This document shows, piece after piece, positions 9,540 through 19,496 of a DNA stretch of 64,000 nucleotides. Source of the stretch: Thermobifida fusca NBRC 14071 = JCM 3263. Its GTDB lineage: Bacteria; Actinomycetota; Actinomycetes; Streptosporangiales; Streptosporangiaceae. Location of the stretch: positions 1 through 64,000 of the forward strand of contig NZ_BCWB01000037.1 in NCBI RefSeq assembly GCF_001592045.1. Reading direction: 5' to 3'. Position numbers and translations under genes: made by a program. The notes under the pieces were generated by a model that was not told the DNA's origin, did not search any database, and was given only the letters and a program-made list of their open reading frames with translations. Positions within the stretch are counted from its first letter, which is position 1. Every line of letters begins with the position of its first letter.

Positions 9540-10364
9540 TCAGAAACCGGGATCCGGGAATCCGAGCGAGGCGATCTTCTCCCGGTTCTCCTCTCGGGCG
9601 GTGAGCACCAGGGGGCCGTCGGCTGTGATCGCCACCGAGTGCTCGAAGTGCGCCGAGCGGCTCCCATCCCGTGTCACCACGGTCCACCCGTCCTCCAGCA
9701 GGTGGACGTGCCGGGTGCCGCGGTTGACCATGGGCTCGATCGCCAGGCACATGCCTTCGACCAGGCGCATTCCCCGGCCGGGCGGCGAGTAGTTGAGCAC
9801 GTGCGGCTCCATGTGCATCTGGGTGCCGATCCCGTGCCCGCCGTACTCGCGGACGTTTCCGAAGTTGCCGCGCGAAGCGATGTAGGACTCGATGGCATGC
9901 CCGATGTCGCCGAGCCGGTTGCCCGGACGCATCTGCGCGATGCCCTGCCACATCGCTTCCTCGCACACCTCCATCACCGTGCGGTCCTCCTCGGTAACCG
10001 TCCCCACCGGGACCGTGATGGCGGAGTCGCCGTGCCACCCGTCGAGGATGGCCCCGCAGTCGATGGAGATGATGTCCCCGTCCGCAAGCACCTTGGTGGC
10101 CCGCGGAATCCCGTGGACCACCTCTTCATTGACGGAAGCGCAGATCGATCCGGGGAAACCGTGATAGCCCTTGAAGGACGGGATGGCCCCTGCCTCGCGG
10201 ATGCTCTGCTCGGCAAGGGCGTCCAACTCCAAGGTGCTGATCCCGGGACGCACCGCCTCGCGCAGCAGGTCGAGAGTGCGGGCCACGACTCGCCCCGCAG
10301 CCCGCATCTTCTCGATCTCAGCCGGCGACTTCAGTTCGATCCGGTTTCGCCCTTTACGCAACAT
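9540..10364 (-). CDS. map: Methionine aminopeptidase, type I
   Basis: Removes the N-terminal methionine from nascent proteins. The dinuclear metal ligands are visible in order: Asp in DIISIDCGA, Asp in GWHGDSA, His in GGHGIGTQMH, Glu in AIEPMVN, and Glu in AHFEHSVAI. At 274 residues it is of standard size with no N-terminal SH3-type extension. Its ATG overlaps the adk stop by one base (TGATG), so the two are probably translationally coupled. The secY-adk-map order is standard. Confidence 0.97.
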   Translation of the reverse strand: MLRKGRNRIELKSPAEIEKMRAAGRVVARTLDLLREAVRPGISTLELDALAEQSIREAGAIPSFKGYHGFPGSICASVNEEVVHGIPRATKVLADGDIISIDCGAILDGWHGDSAITVPVGTVTEEDRTVMEVCEEAMWQGIAQMRPGNRLGDIGHAIESYIASRGNFGNVREYGGHGIGTQMHMEPHVLNYSPPGRGMRLVEGMCLAIEPMVNRGTRHVHLLEDGWTVVTRDGSRSAHFEHSVAITADGPLVLTAREENREKIASLGFPDPGF

Positions 10365-10933
10365 CAGGCTCTGCTTTTCAGCGCTGTCATGGCCCGCTGG
10401 GTGACCTCCTCGATCGGCCCGACTGCGTCGATCTTCTCCAGCAGTCCGCGCTTCTCGTAGAAGGAGACCAGCGGAGCAGTTTGCTCCCGGTAGACGACCA
10501 AACGGTGCCGGATCGTCTCCTCGTTGTCGTCGCTGCGGTTGTCGATCCGGGCCCGCTCCGCAAGCCGCCGGATCACTTCCTCCTCGTCAACGACGAGCTC
10601 GAGGACAACGTCGAGCTTGACACCCAGATCGGCAAGCATCTCGTCCAGCGTTTCCGCCTGCGCGAGATTGCGCGGAAAGCCGTCCAAGAGGAAGCCTGCA
10701 CGAGCGTCGTCCTCGGCCAGCCTATCGCGCACCATGGCGTTGGTGATCTCGTCAGGGACGAGGTCGCCACGGTCCATATAGGCCTGGGCCTTCTTACCCA
10801 ACTCGGTGCCACCGCTGACGTTGGCACGGAAGATGTCTCCGGTGGACACCTTCGGAATCGACAGTTTGGACGCCAAGATCTGGGCCTGGGTGCCTTTTCC
10901 GGCCCCTGGAGGTCCCACCAGTACAACGCGCAT
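10364..10933 (-). CDS. adk: Adenylate kinase (short form)
   Basis: Catalyses ATP + AMP to 2 ADP. The P-loop [10 protein letters not shown] lies at residues 7-16, [10 protein letters not shown] provides the NMP-binding region, and [15 protein letters not shown] is conserved. The lid is the short type: no Cys4 zinc lid is present between [18 protein letters not shown] and the C-terminus. The product is 189 residues. Its ATG follows the secY TAG directly with no gap, which indicates coupled translation. Confidence 0.98.
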   Translation of the reverse strand: MRVVLVGPPGAGKGTQAQILASKLSIPKVSTGDIFRANVSGGTELGKKAQAYMDRGDLVPDEITNAMVRDRLAEDDARAGFLLDGFPRNLAQAETLDEMLADLGVKLDVVLELVVDEEEVIRRLAERARIDNRSDDNEETIRHRLVVYREQTAPLVSFYEKRGLLEKIDAVGPIEEVTQRAMTALKSRA

Positions 10934-12262
10934 CTATCGCAGAAAACCCTCGTAGTTCCTCTGCTGGAGGTGACTCTCGATCTGCTTCACCGTGTCCAGC
11001 CCGACACCAACCATGATCAGGATGCTGACGCCGCCGAACGGGAAGTTCGCGGCAGCCCCGGAAGTCCCCAGAGCCACCATCGGCAACAGCGCGATCACAC
11101 CCAGGTACAGCGCACCAGGCGTCGTCAGCCGGGTAAGGACGTAGTCCAGGTACTCGGCGGTCGGACGTCCCGGGCGAATACTCGGGATGAATCCACCGTA
11201 CTTCTTCATGTTGTCGGCCACTTCAGCGGGGTTGAAAGTAATGGCCACGTAGAAGAAGGCGAAGCCGACAATGAGGAGGAAGAAGGTGGTCAGGTAAACC
11301 GGGTGGTTCCCCATCGGGTTGAAGTAGGTGTTGAGGAAGTCCACCACCTTGTTGTCGGTTTCGGCGCCCAGCAGTCCGACCACCAGGGTCGGCAGGTACA
11401 GCAGGGACGAGGCGAAGATGACCGGAATCACACCGGCCTGGTTCACCTTCAGCGGGATGTAGGTCGAGCTGCCACCGTACATCCGGCGGCCCACCATGCG
11501 CTTGGCGTACTGCACGGGGATACGGCGCTGGGCCTGCTCGATGAAGACCACACCTGTGATAAGCACCACTCCGGCCACGCAGACGAGGGCGAAGACCCAC
11601 GCGGGGTTCTCGCTCCAGATGCGCATCATGCCGGCGGGGAACTCCGCGATGATCTGGGTGAAGATCAGCAGCGACATGCCGTTGCCGACCCCGCGCTCGG
11701 TGATCAGCTCACCGAACCACATGATGACGCAGGTGCCCGCAGTCATCACGAACACGATCATGATCAGGACCGGCAGCTCGTAAGAGGTGTGGAGGAAGGG
11801 CATGTACTCTTCGGGTATACAGGCGTTCTGGAAGAGCTGCCCGGTCCGGGCCATCGCGATGACACTGGTGGACTGGAGGACGGCCAGAGCGATCGTCAGG
11901 TAACGGGTGTATTGTGTGATCTTGCTCTGCCCGGCCTGGCCTTCCTTCTTCAGTGCTTCAAGCCGCGGCACCACCACCGTGAGCAGGTTGAGGATAATGC
12001 TCGCGGTGATGTACGGCATGATGCCCAGCGCGAAGACGGCGAGTTGCAGCAGCGCGCCACCGCTGAACAAGTTGATCAGCGCATAGATATTCGAGGCACC
12101 GGTCTCGGCCGTCTGCTGGACACACTTCTCAATAGCGACACTGTCGATCCCCGGGGCGGGGATGACGGCGCCAAGCCTGAAAATCGTCAGGATAAACAGC
12201 GTGAACAGCAGTTTGTTACGTAGTTCAGGCGTGCGAAACGCACGGACGAACGCACCTAGCAC
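10934..12262 (-). CDS. secY: Preprotein translocase subunit SecY
   Basis: The channel subunit of the SecYEG protein-conducting complex in the cytoplasmic membrane. At 442 residues with about ten hydrophobic helices, it starts MLGAFVRAFRTPELRNKLLF. A typical plug and helix-2 region is FSGGALLQLAVFALGIMPYI, and a cytoplasmic loop holds EYLDYVLTRLTTPGALYLG. It follows rplO, as in most bacteria, with a 292-bp gap that could hold an internal promoter. Confidence 0.98.
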   Translation of the reverse strand: MLGAFVRAFRTPELRNKLLFTLFILTIFRLGAVIPAPGIDSVAIEKCVQQTAETGASNIYALINLFSGGALLQLAVFALGIMPYITASIILNLLTVVVPRLEALKKEGQAGQSKITQYTRYLTIALAVLQSTSVIAMARTGQLFQNACIPEEYMPFLHTSYELPVLIMIVFVMTAGTCVIMWFGELITERGVGNGMSLLIFTQIIAEFPAGMMRIWSENPAWVFALVCVAGVVLITGVVFIEQAQRRIPVQYAKRMVGRRMYGGSSTYIPLKVNQAGVIPVIFASSLLYLPTLVVGLLGAETDNKVVDFLNTYFNPMGNHPVYLTTFFLLIVGFAFFYVAITFNPAEVADNMKKYGGFIPSIRPGRPTAEYLDYVLTRLTTPGALYLGVIALLPMVALGTSGAAANFPFGGVSILIMVGVGLDTVKQIESHLQQRNYEGFLR

Positions 12263-12481
12263 GTCTCCTCCTGCCAGGCGTCGACGGCGCAGCCGATTCG
12301 AGACATCGCGGCCGATCCTGGATCGTCGTAATCATCGGCCCCGACCACAACAGCCGGAGCCTCGTCAAGTCAAGCAGAAGGCACATTAGCAGCCATTGAA
12401 CAATTGGTGTGGACCACCAAGTTCACAATAAGAACACACTCGGTGGCACACCGTACCAAGAACCCCCCGGAAAAAGGGACA

Positions 12482-12533
12482 GGGGCGTTCACCGATCTTC
12501 CCAATCTCGTGGGCATGATCGATGAGACGCCCC
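12482..12533 (-). terminator. Possible hairpin after rplO
   Basis: GGGGCGT (12482-12488) can pair with ACGCCCC (12527-12533). An inner CGATC/GATCG helix forms after an internal loop. It sits 21 bases past the rplO stop and could attenuate readthrough into secY. Confidence 0.3.
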
Positions 12534-12554
12534 CACACGTCCTCAGGGATGCCC

Positions 12555-13004
12555 CTAGATCTCGGTGACGCTGCCACCAGCCGCAAGGATCTTCTCCTTG
12601 GCAGAGCTGGAGAACGCGTTCGCGCTCACCCGCACCGGAACCGAAATCTCTCCAGTGCCCAGCACCTTGACCGGCTGATTCTTGCGCACCGCACCCTTGG
12701 CGACCAGGTCCTCAATGGTGACCTCGCCGCCCTCGGGGTACAGCTTGCTCAGCTTGTCCAGGTTCACCACCTGGTACACGGTCTTGAATTTGGCGTTACT
12801 GAAGCCCTTGAGCTTCGGAATCCGGCGGATGAGGGGCATCTGGCCACCCTCGAAACCGGCCGGCACCGTGCTCCGAGCCTTGGTGCCCTTGGTACCGCGG
12901 CCGGCGGTCTTACCCTTCGACGCCTCACCGCGGCCCTTGCGGATCTTGGCCTTGTTGGAGCCGGGGGCCGGACGCAGGTGGTGGAGCTTGAGCAACTCGC
13001 TCAT
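12555..13004 (-). CDS. rplO: 50S ribosomal protein L15
   Basis: L15 is a late-assembly 50S protein. The 149-residue product begins with [20 protein letters not shown] and contains the glycine-rich [20 protein letters not shown] and the [12 protein letters not shown] motif. Its ATG overlaps the rpmD stop by four bases (ATGA), so it is coupled to L30 translation. Confidence 0.97.
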   Translation of the reverse strand: MSELLKLHHLRPAPGSNKAKIRKGRGEASKGKTAGRGTKGTKARSTVPAGFEGGQMPLIRRIPKLKGFSNAKFKTVYQVVNLDKLSKLYPEGGEVTIEDLVAKGAVRKNQPVKVLGTGEISVPVRVSANAFSSSAKEKILAAGGSVTEI

Positions 13005-13186
13005 GAGCTGACCTCCTCGACGGTGACGAGGTGCGCGACAACGTTGATCTGTCCGCGAACCTCGGGGCGGTCGTCGCGGATGACCGACTTACCGATCCGA
13101 CCGAGGCCGAGGGAGGCAAGCGCGGCGTGCTGCTTCCGGTTACCGCCGATCTTCGACCGGACCTGGGTAATCTTGAGCTTCGCCAT
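13001..13186 (-). CDS. rpmD: 50S ribosomal protein L30
   Basis: A 61-residue L30 starting [20 protein letters not shown], with [14 protein letters not shown] immediately before the ATG would add one residue; the ATG at 13186 has a G-rich ribosome-binding site at better spacing inside the rpsE end. It lies between rpsE and rplO and overlaps rplO by four bases. Confidence 0.96.
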   Translation of the reverse strand: MAKLKITQVRSKIGGNRKQHAALASLGLGRIGKSVIRDDRPEVRGQINVVAHLVTVEEVSS

Positions 13187-13189
13187 CAC

Positions 13190-13792
13190 CTACACCCCCG
13201 CCTTGGCTTCCGCGCGAGCGCGCAGCATGGGCGCCGGAACGACATCTTCCAGCGGCAGGCCACGCCGGGCGGCGATCTCTTCGGGACGGCTCAGGCTCTT
13301 CAGAGCAGCAACCGTCGCGCGCACAATGTTGATCGGGTTCGACGACCCGAGCGACTTGGTGAGGACGTCGTGGATGCCAGCGCACTCCAGCACGGCACGC
13401 ACCGGACCACCGGCGATCACACCGGTACCGGGAGCGGCCGGGCGGAGCAGGACCACGCCGGCAGCGTCCTCTCCCTGGACCTGGTGCACGATGGTGCCCC
13501 CGATCCGCGGGACCCGGAAAAAGTTCTTCTTCGCTTCCTCAACACCCTTGGCGATCGCCGCGGGCACTTCCTTCGCCTTGCCGTAGCCGACGCCGACCAT
13601 GCCGTTGCCGTCGCCGACCACGACCAGAGCGGTGAAGCTGAACCGGCGTCCACCCTTGACGACCTTGGCGACCCGGTTGATCTTCACAACCCGCTCGATG
13701 TAGGAGACGCCCTTGTCAGCGGAACCGCCGCGGCGATCGTCACGGCCGGAACGCCGCTCGCCACCGGCGCCGCGCCGCGGAGCTGCAGCCAT
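13190..13792 (-). CDS. rpsE: 30S ribosomal protein S5
   Basis: S5 contributes to decoding accuracy and mRNA helicase activity at the entry channel. The double-stranded-RNA-binding part ([39 protein letters not shown]) and the C-terminal [18 protein letters not shown] are present. At 200 residues it is slightly long because of a Gly/Arg-rich N-terminus of about 27 residues. It lies 49 bases downstream of rplR. Confidence 0.97.
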   Translation of the reverse strand: MAAAPRRGAGGERRSGRDDRRGGSADKGVSYIERVVKINRVAKVVKGGRRFSFTALVVVGDGNGMVGVGYGKAKEVPAAIAKGVEEAKKNFFRVPRIGGTIVHQVQGEDAAGVVLLRPAAPGTGVIAGGPVRAVLECAGIHDVLTKSLGSSNPINIVRATVAALKSLSRPEEIAARRGLPLEDVVPAPMLRARAEAKAGV

Positions 13793-13841
13793 CAGTGGTT
13801 CCTCTTCCCGTCGTTGAAACTGCGGTTGTCAGGAGTCATCA

Positions 13842-14228
13842 CTAGAACTCCAGGCCGCCTTCGCGCGCGCCGTTAGCCAGCGCCGCGACACGGCCGTGGT
13901 AGCGGTAGCCGGCCCTGTCGAAAACGACAGCGGTGATCCCGGCGGCTTTCGCACGCTCGGCGAGCACCTTGCCCACCAGGTGCGACTTCTCGGTTTTCCT
14001 GCCCTCCTCGCCGCGGATGGAGGCCTCCAGGGTGGAGGCGGACACCAGGGTGTGCCCCTTGGTGTCGTCCACAATCTGCGCGACGATGTGCTTGAGCGAA
14101 CGGGTGACGACCAGACGCGGACGCTCCGGCGTGCCCCGAACCTTCTTGCGGACCCGCATGTGGCGGCGCGCCCGGGCGGCCGCACGGGGGGAAACGCCCC
14201 TGCGGGTAAGCGACGACCTCTTCGCCAT
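13842..14228 (-). CDS. rplR: 50S ribosomal protein L18
   Basis: L18 binds 5S rRNA together with L5. The 128-residue product contains [39 protein letters not shown], and the C-terminal [20 protein letters not shown]. It lies two bases downstream of rplF, so the two are coupled. Confidence 0.97.
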   Translation of the reverse strand: MAKRSSLTRRGVSPRAAARARRHMRVRKKVRGTPERPRLVVTRSLKHIVAQIVDDTKGHTLVSASTLEASIRGEEGRKTEKSHLVGKVLAERAKAAGITAVVFDRAGYRYHGRVAALANGAREGGLEF

Positions 14229-14230
14229 GC

Positions 14231-14767
14231 TTACTTACCAGCCTTTCCGGCCTTGCGGCGGATTCTCTCGCCCTGGTAGCGGATGCCCTTCGCCTTGTAG
14301 GGGTCGGGCTTGCGCAGGCTGCGGATGTCCGCGGCCACCTGGCCCACCTTCTGCTTGTCGATTCCCTCGACGTGCAGCAGGGTCGGCTTCTCCACCCGGA
14401 ACGTGATGCCCTCCGGAGGTTCCACGACGATGGGGTGGCTGTAGCCCAGAGAGAACTCCAGGTTCCGGCCCTTGGCCTGGACGCGGTAGCCCACACCCGA
14501 GATCTCGAGGGTCTTGGTGTACCCCTTGGAGGTGCCCTCGATCAGGTTGGCAATCAACGAGCGGGTAAGCCCGTGCAAGGAACGGGTCTGCGGTCGATCG
14601 TCCGCACGCGATACCTTTACCTGGCCGTCTTCCAGGGTAACGGTGATCGACGGCGGGACAGTGTGCTTGAGTTCGCCCTTCGGCCCCTTGACTTTGACGT
14701 CTTTACCGTCGATGGTGACTTCGACGCCCTTGGGGACCGAGATCGGCTGTCGGCCAATACGCGACAT
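14231..14767 (-). CDS. rplF: 50S ribosomal protein L6
   Basis: L6 supports the factor-binding stalk base and the sarcin-ricin loop. The 178-residue protein starts [19 protein letters not shown] and ends with the conserved [15 protein letters not shown] and a basic tail. It is of normal length with 17 bases to rpsH. Confidence 0.98.
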   Translation of the reverse strand: MSRIGRQPISVPKGVEVTIDGKDVKVKGPKGELKHTVPPSITVTLEDGQVKVSRADDRPQTRSLHGLTRSLIANLIEGTSKGYTKTLEISGVGYRVQAKGRNLEFSLGYSHPIVVEPPEGITFRVEKPTLLHVEGIDKQKVGQVAADIRSLRKPDPYKAKGIRYQGERIRRKAGKAGK

Positions 14768-14784
14768 GCTGAAATCTCTCCCTG

Positions 14785-15183
14785 TTACCAGACGTAAGCG
14801 AGGACTTCGCCGCCCACGCCGTTCTTCTTGGCCTCTTTGTCCGTCATCAGGCCGCTGGACGTCGAAATAATGGCCACGCCAAGTCCGCCGAGGACACGCG
14901 GAAGGTTGTCCTTCTTCGCGTACACCCGCAGACCAGGCTTGGACACACGACGGAGCCCGGCGATAGCACGCTCACGGGTGGGCCCGTACTTGAGAGTCAC
15001 CACCAGGTTCTTGCCGACGCGGGCGTCTTCGACACGCCAGCCCTGGATGTAGCCCTCCTTCTGGAGGATCTCGGCGATGTGCGCCTTAATCTTCGAATAC
15101 GGCATCGCCACGGTCTCGTGGTATGCCGCGTTCGCGTTACGCAGACGTGTGAGCATGTCTGCGATTGGGTCGGTCATCGTCAT
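14785..15183 (-). CDS. rpsH: 30S ribosomal protein S8
   Basis: S8 binds helix 21 of 16S rRNA and in many bacteria represses the spc operon. The 132-residue product starts [20 protein letters not shown] and ends in the conserved [20 protein letters not shown]. It is separated from rpsN by a 234-bp gap, unusually long for this operon. Confidence 0.97.
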
Positions 15184-15381
15184 GGCCGATTGGCCCTTTC
15201 CTCGCTGCGGTTTCCCCGGAAACGGAACTCTCCCCCGAGCCCGCGTCCCGATTTATTCGGGTTGTCCGAGGACCTGCCGCGTGGTCATGGACATCGGGCG
15301 GGTGGGTGTTCCGCGTGATGTCCGGTCGGTCGTGAACACAATGATGAGCGGCGGGCACACGCCCCACCGCATACCTGCCGG

Positions 15382-15398
15382 GGCCGGCCGGACCGGCC
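15382..15398 (-). terminator. GC hairpin after rpsN
   Basis: GGCCGG and CCGGCC form a 6-bp stem around CCGGA, 20 bases past the rpsN stop in the 234-bp rpsN-rpsH gap. It is a possible processing or attenuation site only. Confidence 0.25.
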
Positions 15399-15417
15399 GA
15401 CCCGACGAGTCTGCTTG

Positions 15418-15603
15418 CTACCAGCTGGCCTTGGTGACGCCCGGCAGCTCGCCCCGGTGCGCCATCTCGCGGAAGCAGATCCGGCACAGGCCGAACTTCC
15501 GGAAGACAGCGCGCGGGCGGCCACACCGCGAGCATCGAGTATACGCACGAACCCGGAACTTGGGCTTCCGGTTCGCCTTGGCGATCAGCGCCTTCTTGGC
15601 CAT
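15418..15603 (-). CDS. rpsN: 30S ribosomal protein S14, zinc-binding type (type Z)
   Basis: A 61-residue S14 starting [20 protein letters not shown]. The zinc ribbon is complete: CSRC (C24, C27) and CRIC (C40, C43). This is the short zinc-dependent paralogue used under zinc sufficiency; the zinc-free form would be elsewhere. It sits between rplE and rpsH in the normal place. Confidence 0.98.
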   Translation of the reverse strand: MAKKALIAKANRKPKFRVRAYTRCSRCGRPRAVFRKFGLCRICFREMAHRGELPGVTKASW

Positions 15604-15613
15604 CCCTACTCCC

Positions 15614-16189
15614 CTAGTCTTCCTTGAAAGGGAATCCGAGCCGCCGCAGCAGGCTCCGCCCTTCCTCGTCGGTGGCCGCCGTGGTGACGATCGTGATGTC
15701 CATGCCGCGCTGCCGGTCGACCTTGTCCGGGTCGATCTCGTGGAACATCACCTGTTCGGTGAGACCGAAGGTGTAGTTCCCGTTCCCGTCGAACTGCTTG
15801 GCCGACAGGCCGCGGAAGTCACGGATGCGCGGAAGCGCTAGGGTGAGCAGCCGGTCCAGGAACTCCCACATCCGGTCGCCGCGCAGCGTCACACTGGCTC
15901 CGATGGGCTGACCCTGCCGCAGCTTGAACTGCGCGATGGACTTCTTGGCCCGGTTGATCTTGGGCTTCTGTCCCGTGATCGCGGACAGGTCAGCGATCGC
16001 ACCCTGGATGAGCTTGGCGTCCCGGGCCGCGTCGCCGACACCCATGTTGACCACGATCTTGGTCAGCCCAGGCACCTGCATGATGTTCGTGTAGCCGAAC
16101 TCTTCACGCAGGGCCGGGATGATCTCCTCGCGGTACTTCTGCTTCAGCCGCGGAATGGGCGGAGCGTCGATCTCGTTCGTGACCGTCAT
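15614..16189 (-). CDS. rplE: 50S ribosomal protein L5
   Basis: L5 binds 5S rRNA and contacts P-site tRNA. The 191-residue product has [30 protein letters not shown], and the C-terminal [15 protein letters not shown]. Its ATG overlaps the rplX stop by one base (TGATG), indicating translational coupling. Confidence 0.98.
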   Translation of the reverse strand: MTVTNEIDAPPIPRLKQKYREEIIPALREEFGYTNIMQVPGLTKIVVNMGVGDAARDAKLIQGAIADLSAITGQKPKINRAKKSIAQFKLRQGQPIGASVTLRGDRMWEFLDRLLTLALPRIRDFRGLSAKQFDGNGNYTFGLTEQVMFHEIDPDKVDRQRGMDITIVTTAATDEEGRSLLRRLGFPFKED

Positions 16190-16494
16190 CAGATTTCCTT
16201 ACCGGTACGGCGGGAGATCCGAACCTTGGTTCCGTCCTCCTTGAAGCGGTAGCCGACCCGGGTAGGACGGCCGTCCTCAAGGAGCGCGACGTTGCTCACG
16301 TGGATCGGCGCTTCGAGGGTGACAACCTCACCCTGCTGGCCACCCGCCTGGTTCGCCTTCTTGTGCTTCTTAATGAGGTTGACGCCCTCGACGATGACTC
16401 GCTGCTCCTTGGGAAGGGCCTTCTTGACCTTCCCCGTGGCACCCTTGTCCTTACCGGCGATGACGATAACCTCGTCGCCCTTCTTGATCTTCAT
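16189..16494 (-). CDS. rplX: 50S ribosomal protein L24
   Basis: L24 starts 50S assembly. The 101-residue KOW-domain protein begins [20 protein letters not shown], with [12 protein letters not shown] and a C-terminal [19 protein letters not shown]. It lies three bases after rplN and overlaps rplE. Confidence 0.97.
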   Translation of the reverse strand: MKIKKGDEVIVIAGKDKGATGKVKKALPKEQRVIVEGVNLIKKHKKANQAGGQQGEVVTLEAPIHVSNVALLEDGRPTRVGYRFKEDGTKVRISRRTGKEI

Positions 16495-16497
16495 CGC

Positions 16498-16866
16498 CTA
16501 GAGCACCTCCGGCGCCAGCGAAATGATGCGCATGAACTTCTTGTCTCGCAGTTCACGGCCGACCGGGCCGAAAATACGGGTGCCCCGCGGGTCCCCACCG
16601 TCCTTGATGAGCACGGCGGCGTTCTCATCGAAGCGGATGTAGGAGCCGTCGGGCCGACGGCGTTCCTTCGTGGTGCGCACGACAACGGCTTTGACGATGT
16701 CGCCCTTCTTGACCCCCGCGCCGGGCAGGGCGTCCTTGACGGTCGCCACAATCGTGTCACCGATGCTCGCGTACCGCCTGCCCGAGCCGCCAAGGACACG
16801 GATGGTCAGCAGCTCCTTCGCACCCGTGTTGTCGGCGACCTTGAGTCGCGACTCCTGCTGAATCAC
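16498..16866 (-). CDS. rplN: 50S ribosomal protein L14
   Basis: L14 lies at the 30S interface next to L19. The 122-residue protein starts [18 protein letters not shown] and contains [16 protein letters not shown] and [20 protein letters not shown], of exact family length. It is the first gene of the spc group; a strong hairpin at 16923-16966 separates it from rpsQ. Confidence 0.98.
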   Translation of the reverse strand: MIQQESRLKVADNTGAKELLTIRVLGGSGRRYASIGDTIVATVKDALPGAGVKKGDIVKAVVVRTTKERRRPDGSYIRFDENAAVLIKDGGDPRGTRIFGPVGRELRDKKFMRIISLAPEVL

Positions 16867-16922
16867 GTCTGCTCCTGATATGTGCGCGCGGGCTCATCAC
16901 CCGCGCTCGCTAGCTGGTCCGC

Positions 16923-16966
16923 CCCGCCGCGGTGACCGGTCTCCACCAACCGATCACCGCGGCGGG
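16923..16966 (-). terminator. Hairpin at the S10/spc operon boundary
   Basis: CCCGCCGCGGTGA (16923-16935) and TCACCGCGGCGGG (16954-16966) form a perfect 13-bp stem, with an inner CGGT/ACCG helix. It starts 23 bases past the rpsQ stop. There is no U-run, so it may terminate partially or stabilise the 3' end. Confidence 0.7.
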
Positions 16967-16989
16967 TCAGAGATCGCAGCGGCGATCCC

Positions 16990-17265
16990 TTACTTGGCCT
17001 TCTCCAGGATCTCCACGACGCGCCAGCGCTTAGTCGCAGACAACGGCCGGGTCTCCATCAGACGCACCCGGTCGCCAACACCGGCGATGTTCGCTTCGTC
17101 GTGGGCCTTGTACTTGGTGGTGCGGCGGATGATCTTGCCGTACAGCGGGTGCTTGAAGCGGTTCTCCACCGCCACGACCACCGTCTTGTCCATCTTGTCG
17201 CTGACGACGTAACCCTCGCGGACCTTGCGGTGGTTACGTTCCTGTGCCGTGGTCTTCTCACTCAT
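16990..17265 (-). CDS. rpsQ: 30S ribosomal protein S17
   Basis: S17 is a primary 16S-binding OB-fold protein. The 91-residue product shows [20 protein letters not shown] and [19 protein letters not shown]. Its ATG overlaps the rpmC stop (ATGA, four bases). It is the last gene of the S10 group. Confidence 0.97.
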   Translation of the reverse strand: MSEKTTAQERNHRKVREGYVVSDKMDKTVVVAVENRFKHPLYGKIIRRTTKYKAHDEANIAGVGDRVRLMETRPLSATKRWRVVEILEKAK

Positions 17266-17519
17266 TCGGCTGCTTCCTTCGCCTTGTCAGCCGACTCCTC
17301 GGCAGCCAGCGGCATGATGCCCAACTCGTGTTCGCGCAGCACCGTGTAGATCCGCGCAATCTCACGCTTGACAATCCGCAAGCGACTGTTGTTGTCCAGC
17401 TGCCCAGTAGCGGCCTGAAAACGGAGGTTGAACAGCTCTTCCTTCGCCTCCTTGAGCTTCTCGGTCAGCTCCTTGACGGAGTAACCGCGAAGCTCAGCGG
17501 CGGTAAGGGACTTAGCCAT
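17262..17519 (-). CDS. rpmC: 50S ribosomal protein L29
   Basis: L29 lies at the exit tunnel and helps dock trigger factor and SRP. Starting at the ATG at 17519 ([18 protein letters not shown]), the product is 85 residues, with [15 protein letters not shown] and [18 protein letters not shown]. It has a short acidic tail after the conserved core. The ATG overlaps the rplP TAA by one base. Confidence 0.95.
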   Translation of the reverse strand: MAKSLTAAELRGYSVKELTEKLKEAKEELFNLRFQAATGQLDNNSRLRIVKREIARIYTVLREHELGIMPLAAEESADKAKEAAE

Positions 17520-17935
17520 TACTCCCCCGCCTCTCGCTTCACGACCTTGCACTTCATCGGCAGTTTGTGGATGGCCCGGCGAAGGGCTTCCTTCGCCACA
17601 GGCTCAGGCACACCTGCCAGCTCAAACATCACCCGGCCGGCTTTGACCGGAGCGACCCACCACTCCGGGGAGCCTTTACCGGAACCCATCCGGGTCTCAG
17701 CCGGCTTCTTGGTCAGCGGACGGTCCGGGAAGATGTTGATCCAGACCTTGCCACCACGGCGGATGTGGCGGGTCATCGCGATACGCGCCGCCTCGATCTG
17801 CCGGTTAGTGACGTAGGCGGACTCCAGAGCCTGGATGCCGTACTCGCCGAAGTGGACGCTCGTACCGCCCTTAGCACGCCCCCGCAGGCTGGGGTGGTGC
17901 TGCTTGCGGTGCTTGACCTTGCGGGGAATGAGCAT
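17519..17935 (-). CDS. rplP: 50S ribosomal protein L16
   Basis: L16 organises the A-site region of the 50S subunit. The 138-residue protein starts [19 protein letters not shown] and contains [17 protein letters not shown]-like sequence, [20 protein letters not shown] and [14 protein letters not shown]. It lies two bases after rpsC. Confidence 0.98.
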   Translation of the reverse strand: MLIPRKVKHRKQHHPSLRGRAKGGTSVHFGEYGIQALESAYVTNRQIEAARIAMTRHIRRGGKVWINIFPDRPLTKKPAETRMGSGKGSPEWWVAPVKAGRVMFELAGVPEPVAKEALRRAIHKLPMKCKVVKREAGE

Positions 17936-17937
17936 CG

Positions 17938-18750
17938 TCAGCTCCCCTCGTTCCCGGACTTCGCGGCCTTAGCGGCCTCGGTCGCCTGGGCGGTCGCCTT
18001 CTCAGCCTGCTGTTGCTGCTGGCCGCCGCCTCCGCCGCCGCCACGACGACGGCGTCCCGGACGCTCCCGGCGCTGCGGACCAGCAGCACGCTGCGCGGCC
18101 TGGGCGGCCTCGCGCTCAGCGCGGGTCATCGGCGCTTCGCCCTTGTAGATCCAGACCTTCACGCCGATACGGCCGAAGGTGGTACGCGCCTCAAAGAAGC
18201 CGTAGTCAATGTCGGCGCGCAGCGTGTGCAGCGGCACCCGGCCTTCGCGGTAGAACTCGGAACGCGACATCTCGGCGCCGCCGAGACGGCCACTGCACTG
18301 GACACGGATGCCCTTGGCCCCGCTCTTCATCGCGCTCTGAATGGCCTTGCGCATGGCACGGCGGAACGCGACTCGGCTCGACAGCTGCTCCGCCACCCCT
18401 TGAGCGACGAGCTGGGCGTCGATCTCAGGGTTCTTCACCTCGAGGATGTTGAGCTGGACCTGCTTGTTGGTCAGCTTCTCGAGGTTGGCACGGATGCGGT
18501 CGGCCTCCGCACCGCGGCGGCCGATGACGATGCCCGGCCGGGCGGTGTGGACGTCGACCCGGACCCGCTCACGGGTGCGCTCGATCTCCACCTTGGAGAT
18601 CCCGGCGCGCTCCATGCCGCGAGTCAGCATCTGGCGGATGGCTACGTCTTCCTTGACGTAGTCCTTGTACAGCTTGTCGGCAAACCACCGGCTCTTGAAG
18701 TCGGTGGTCACTCCGAGGCGGAACCCGTGCGGGTTGACTTTCTGTCCCAC
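17938..18750 (-). CDS. rpsC: 30S ribosomal protein S3 with Gly/Gln-rich tail
   Basis: S3 lines the mRNA entry channel. The 270-residue protein has the [13 protein letters not shown] start, a KH domain ([20 protein letters not shown]) and the C-terminal S3 domain with [20 protein letters not shown]. After about residue 215 there is a low-complexity tail with an Arg-rich block, seven glycines and five glutamines, then an Ala/Lys/Glu-rich end. The GTG start overlaps the rplV TAG by one base. Confidence 0.97.
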   Translation of the reverse strand: MGQKVNPHGFRLGVTTDFKSRWFADKLYKDYVKEDVAIRQMLTRGMERAGISKVEIERTRERVRVDVHTARPGIVIGRRGAEADRIRANLEKLTNKQVQLNILEVKNPEIDAQLVAQGVAEQLSSRVAFRRAMRKAIQSAMKSGAKGIRVQCSGRLGGAEMSRSEFYREGRVPLHTLRADIDYGFFEARTTFGRIGVKVWIYKGEAPMTRAEREAAQAAQRAAGPQRRERPGRRRRGGGGGGGQQQQQAEKATAQATEAAKAAKSGNEGS

Positions 18751-19145
18751 TATCGGGTCCTTTCCTTCCTCTTGGCCGACGCGGCGCCCACGGTGTCACG
18801 CGGCGCGACTTCCACAGTGATGTGGCTCGTCCGCTTGTTGACTCGGAACGCACGGCCGAAGCCTCGCGGCCGAATGCGCTTCAGAGTCGGTCCTTCGTCC
18901 ACCCAGGCGCGACTGACGACCAGCGTTTCACGGTCCAACTTGTCGTTGTGCTCGGCATTGGCGATGGCGCTGGCGAGCACCTTCCCCACCGGTCCACTTG
19001 CCGCCTGAGGTGCGAACCGGAGCACCGCCTGAGCCTCCTCAGCGGGCAGCCCGCGAATAAGGTCCACCACCCGGCGGGCCTTTCGGGGCGTGACGCGGAC
19101 AAACCGCGCTTGTGCCCTCGTTCCCATCGCTTTTCCCTCGCTCAC
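18750..19145 (-). CDS. rplV: 50S ribosomal protein L22
   Basis: The L22 beta-hairpin lines the exit tunnel. The core is [20 protein letters not shown], then [17 protein letters not shown] and [20 protein letters not shown]. The GTG start at 19145 gives 131 residues; an ATG at 19127 with GAGGGA upstream gives 125 residues and is an equally reasonable start. It overlaps rpsC by one base. Confidence 0.95.
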   Translation of the reverse strand: MSEGKAMGTRAQARFVRVTPRKARRVVDLIRGLPAEEAQAVLRFAPQAASGPVGKVLASAIANAEHNDKLDRETLVVSRAWVDEGPTLKRIRPRGFGRAFRVNKRTSHITVEVAPRDTVGAASAKRKERTR

Positions 19146-19205
19146 GGAAATCTCACCCCCACCACCGTGGGGTCCTGACGCTTCTCACAACTGACCGGAC
19201 GTCCG

Positions 19206-19484
19206 CTAGCGGCGGCTGCGGCGGTCCTCCTTGACGTGGCTGCGGAAAGTACGCGTGGGGGCGAACTCGCCGAGCTTGTGGCCGATCATCGCTTCGGTGA
19301 TGAACACGGGGACGTGCTTGCGGCCATCATGCACGGCGATGGTGTGCCCGATCATCTCGGGAACGACCATGGAGCGGCGCGACCACGTCTTGATGACGTT
19401 CTTGGTGCCCTTCTCGTTCTGCTCCAGCACCTTCTTCATGAGGTGGTGGTCGACGAAAGGCCCCTTCTTAAGGCTACGTGGCAT
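19206..19484 (-). CDS. rpsS: 30S ribosomal protein S19
   Basis: S19 is in the 30S head and pairs with S13. The 92-residue protein starts [18 protein letters not shown] and contains [20 protein letters not shown] and [15 protein letters not shown]. Its length is standard, with twelve bases to rplB. Confidence 0.98.
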   Translation of the reverse strand: MPRSLKKGPFVDHHLMKKVLEQNEKGTKNVIKTWSRRSMVVPEMIGHTIAVHDGRKHVPVFITEAMIGHKLGEFAPTRTFRSHVKEDRRSRR

Positions 19485-19496
19485 CAGTCGTGCTCC

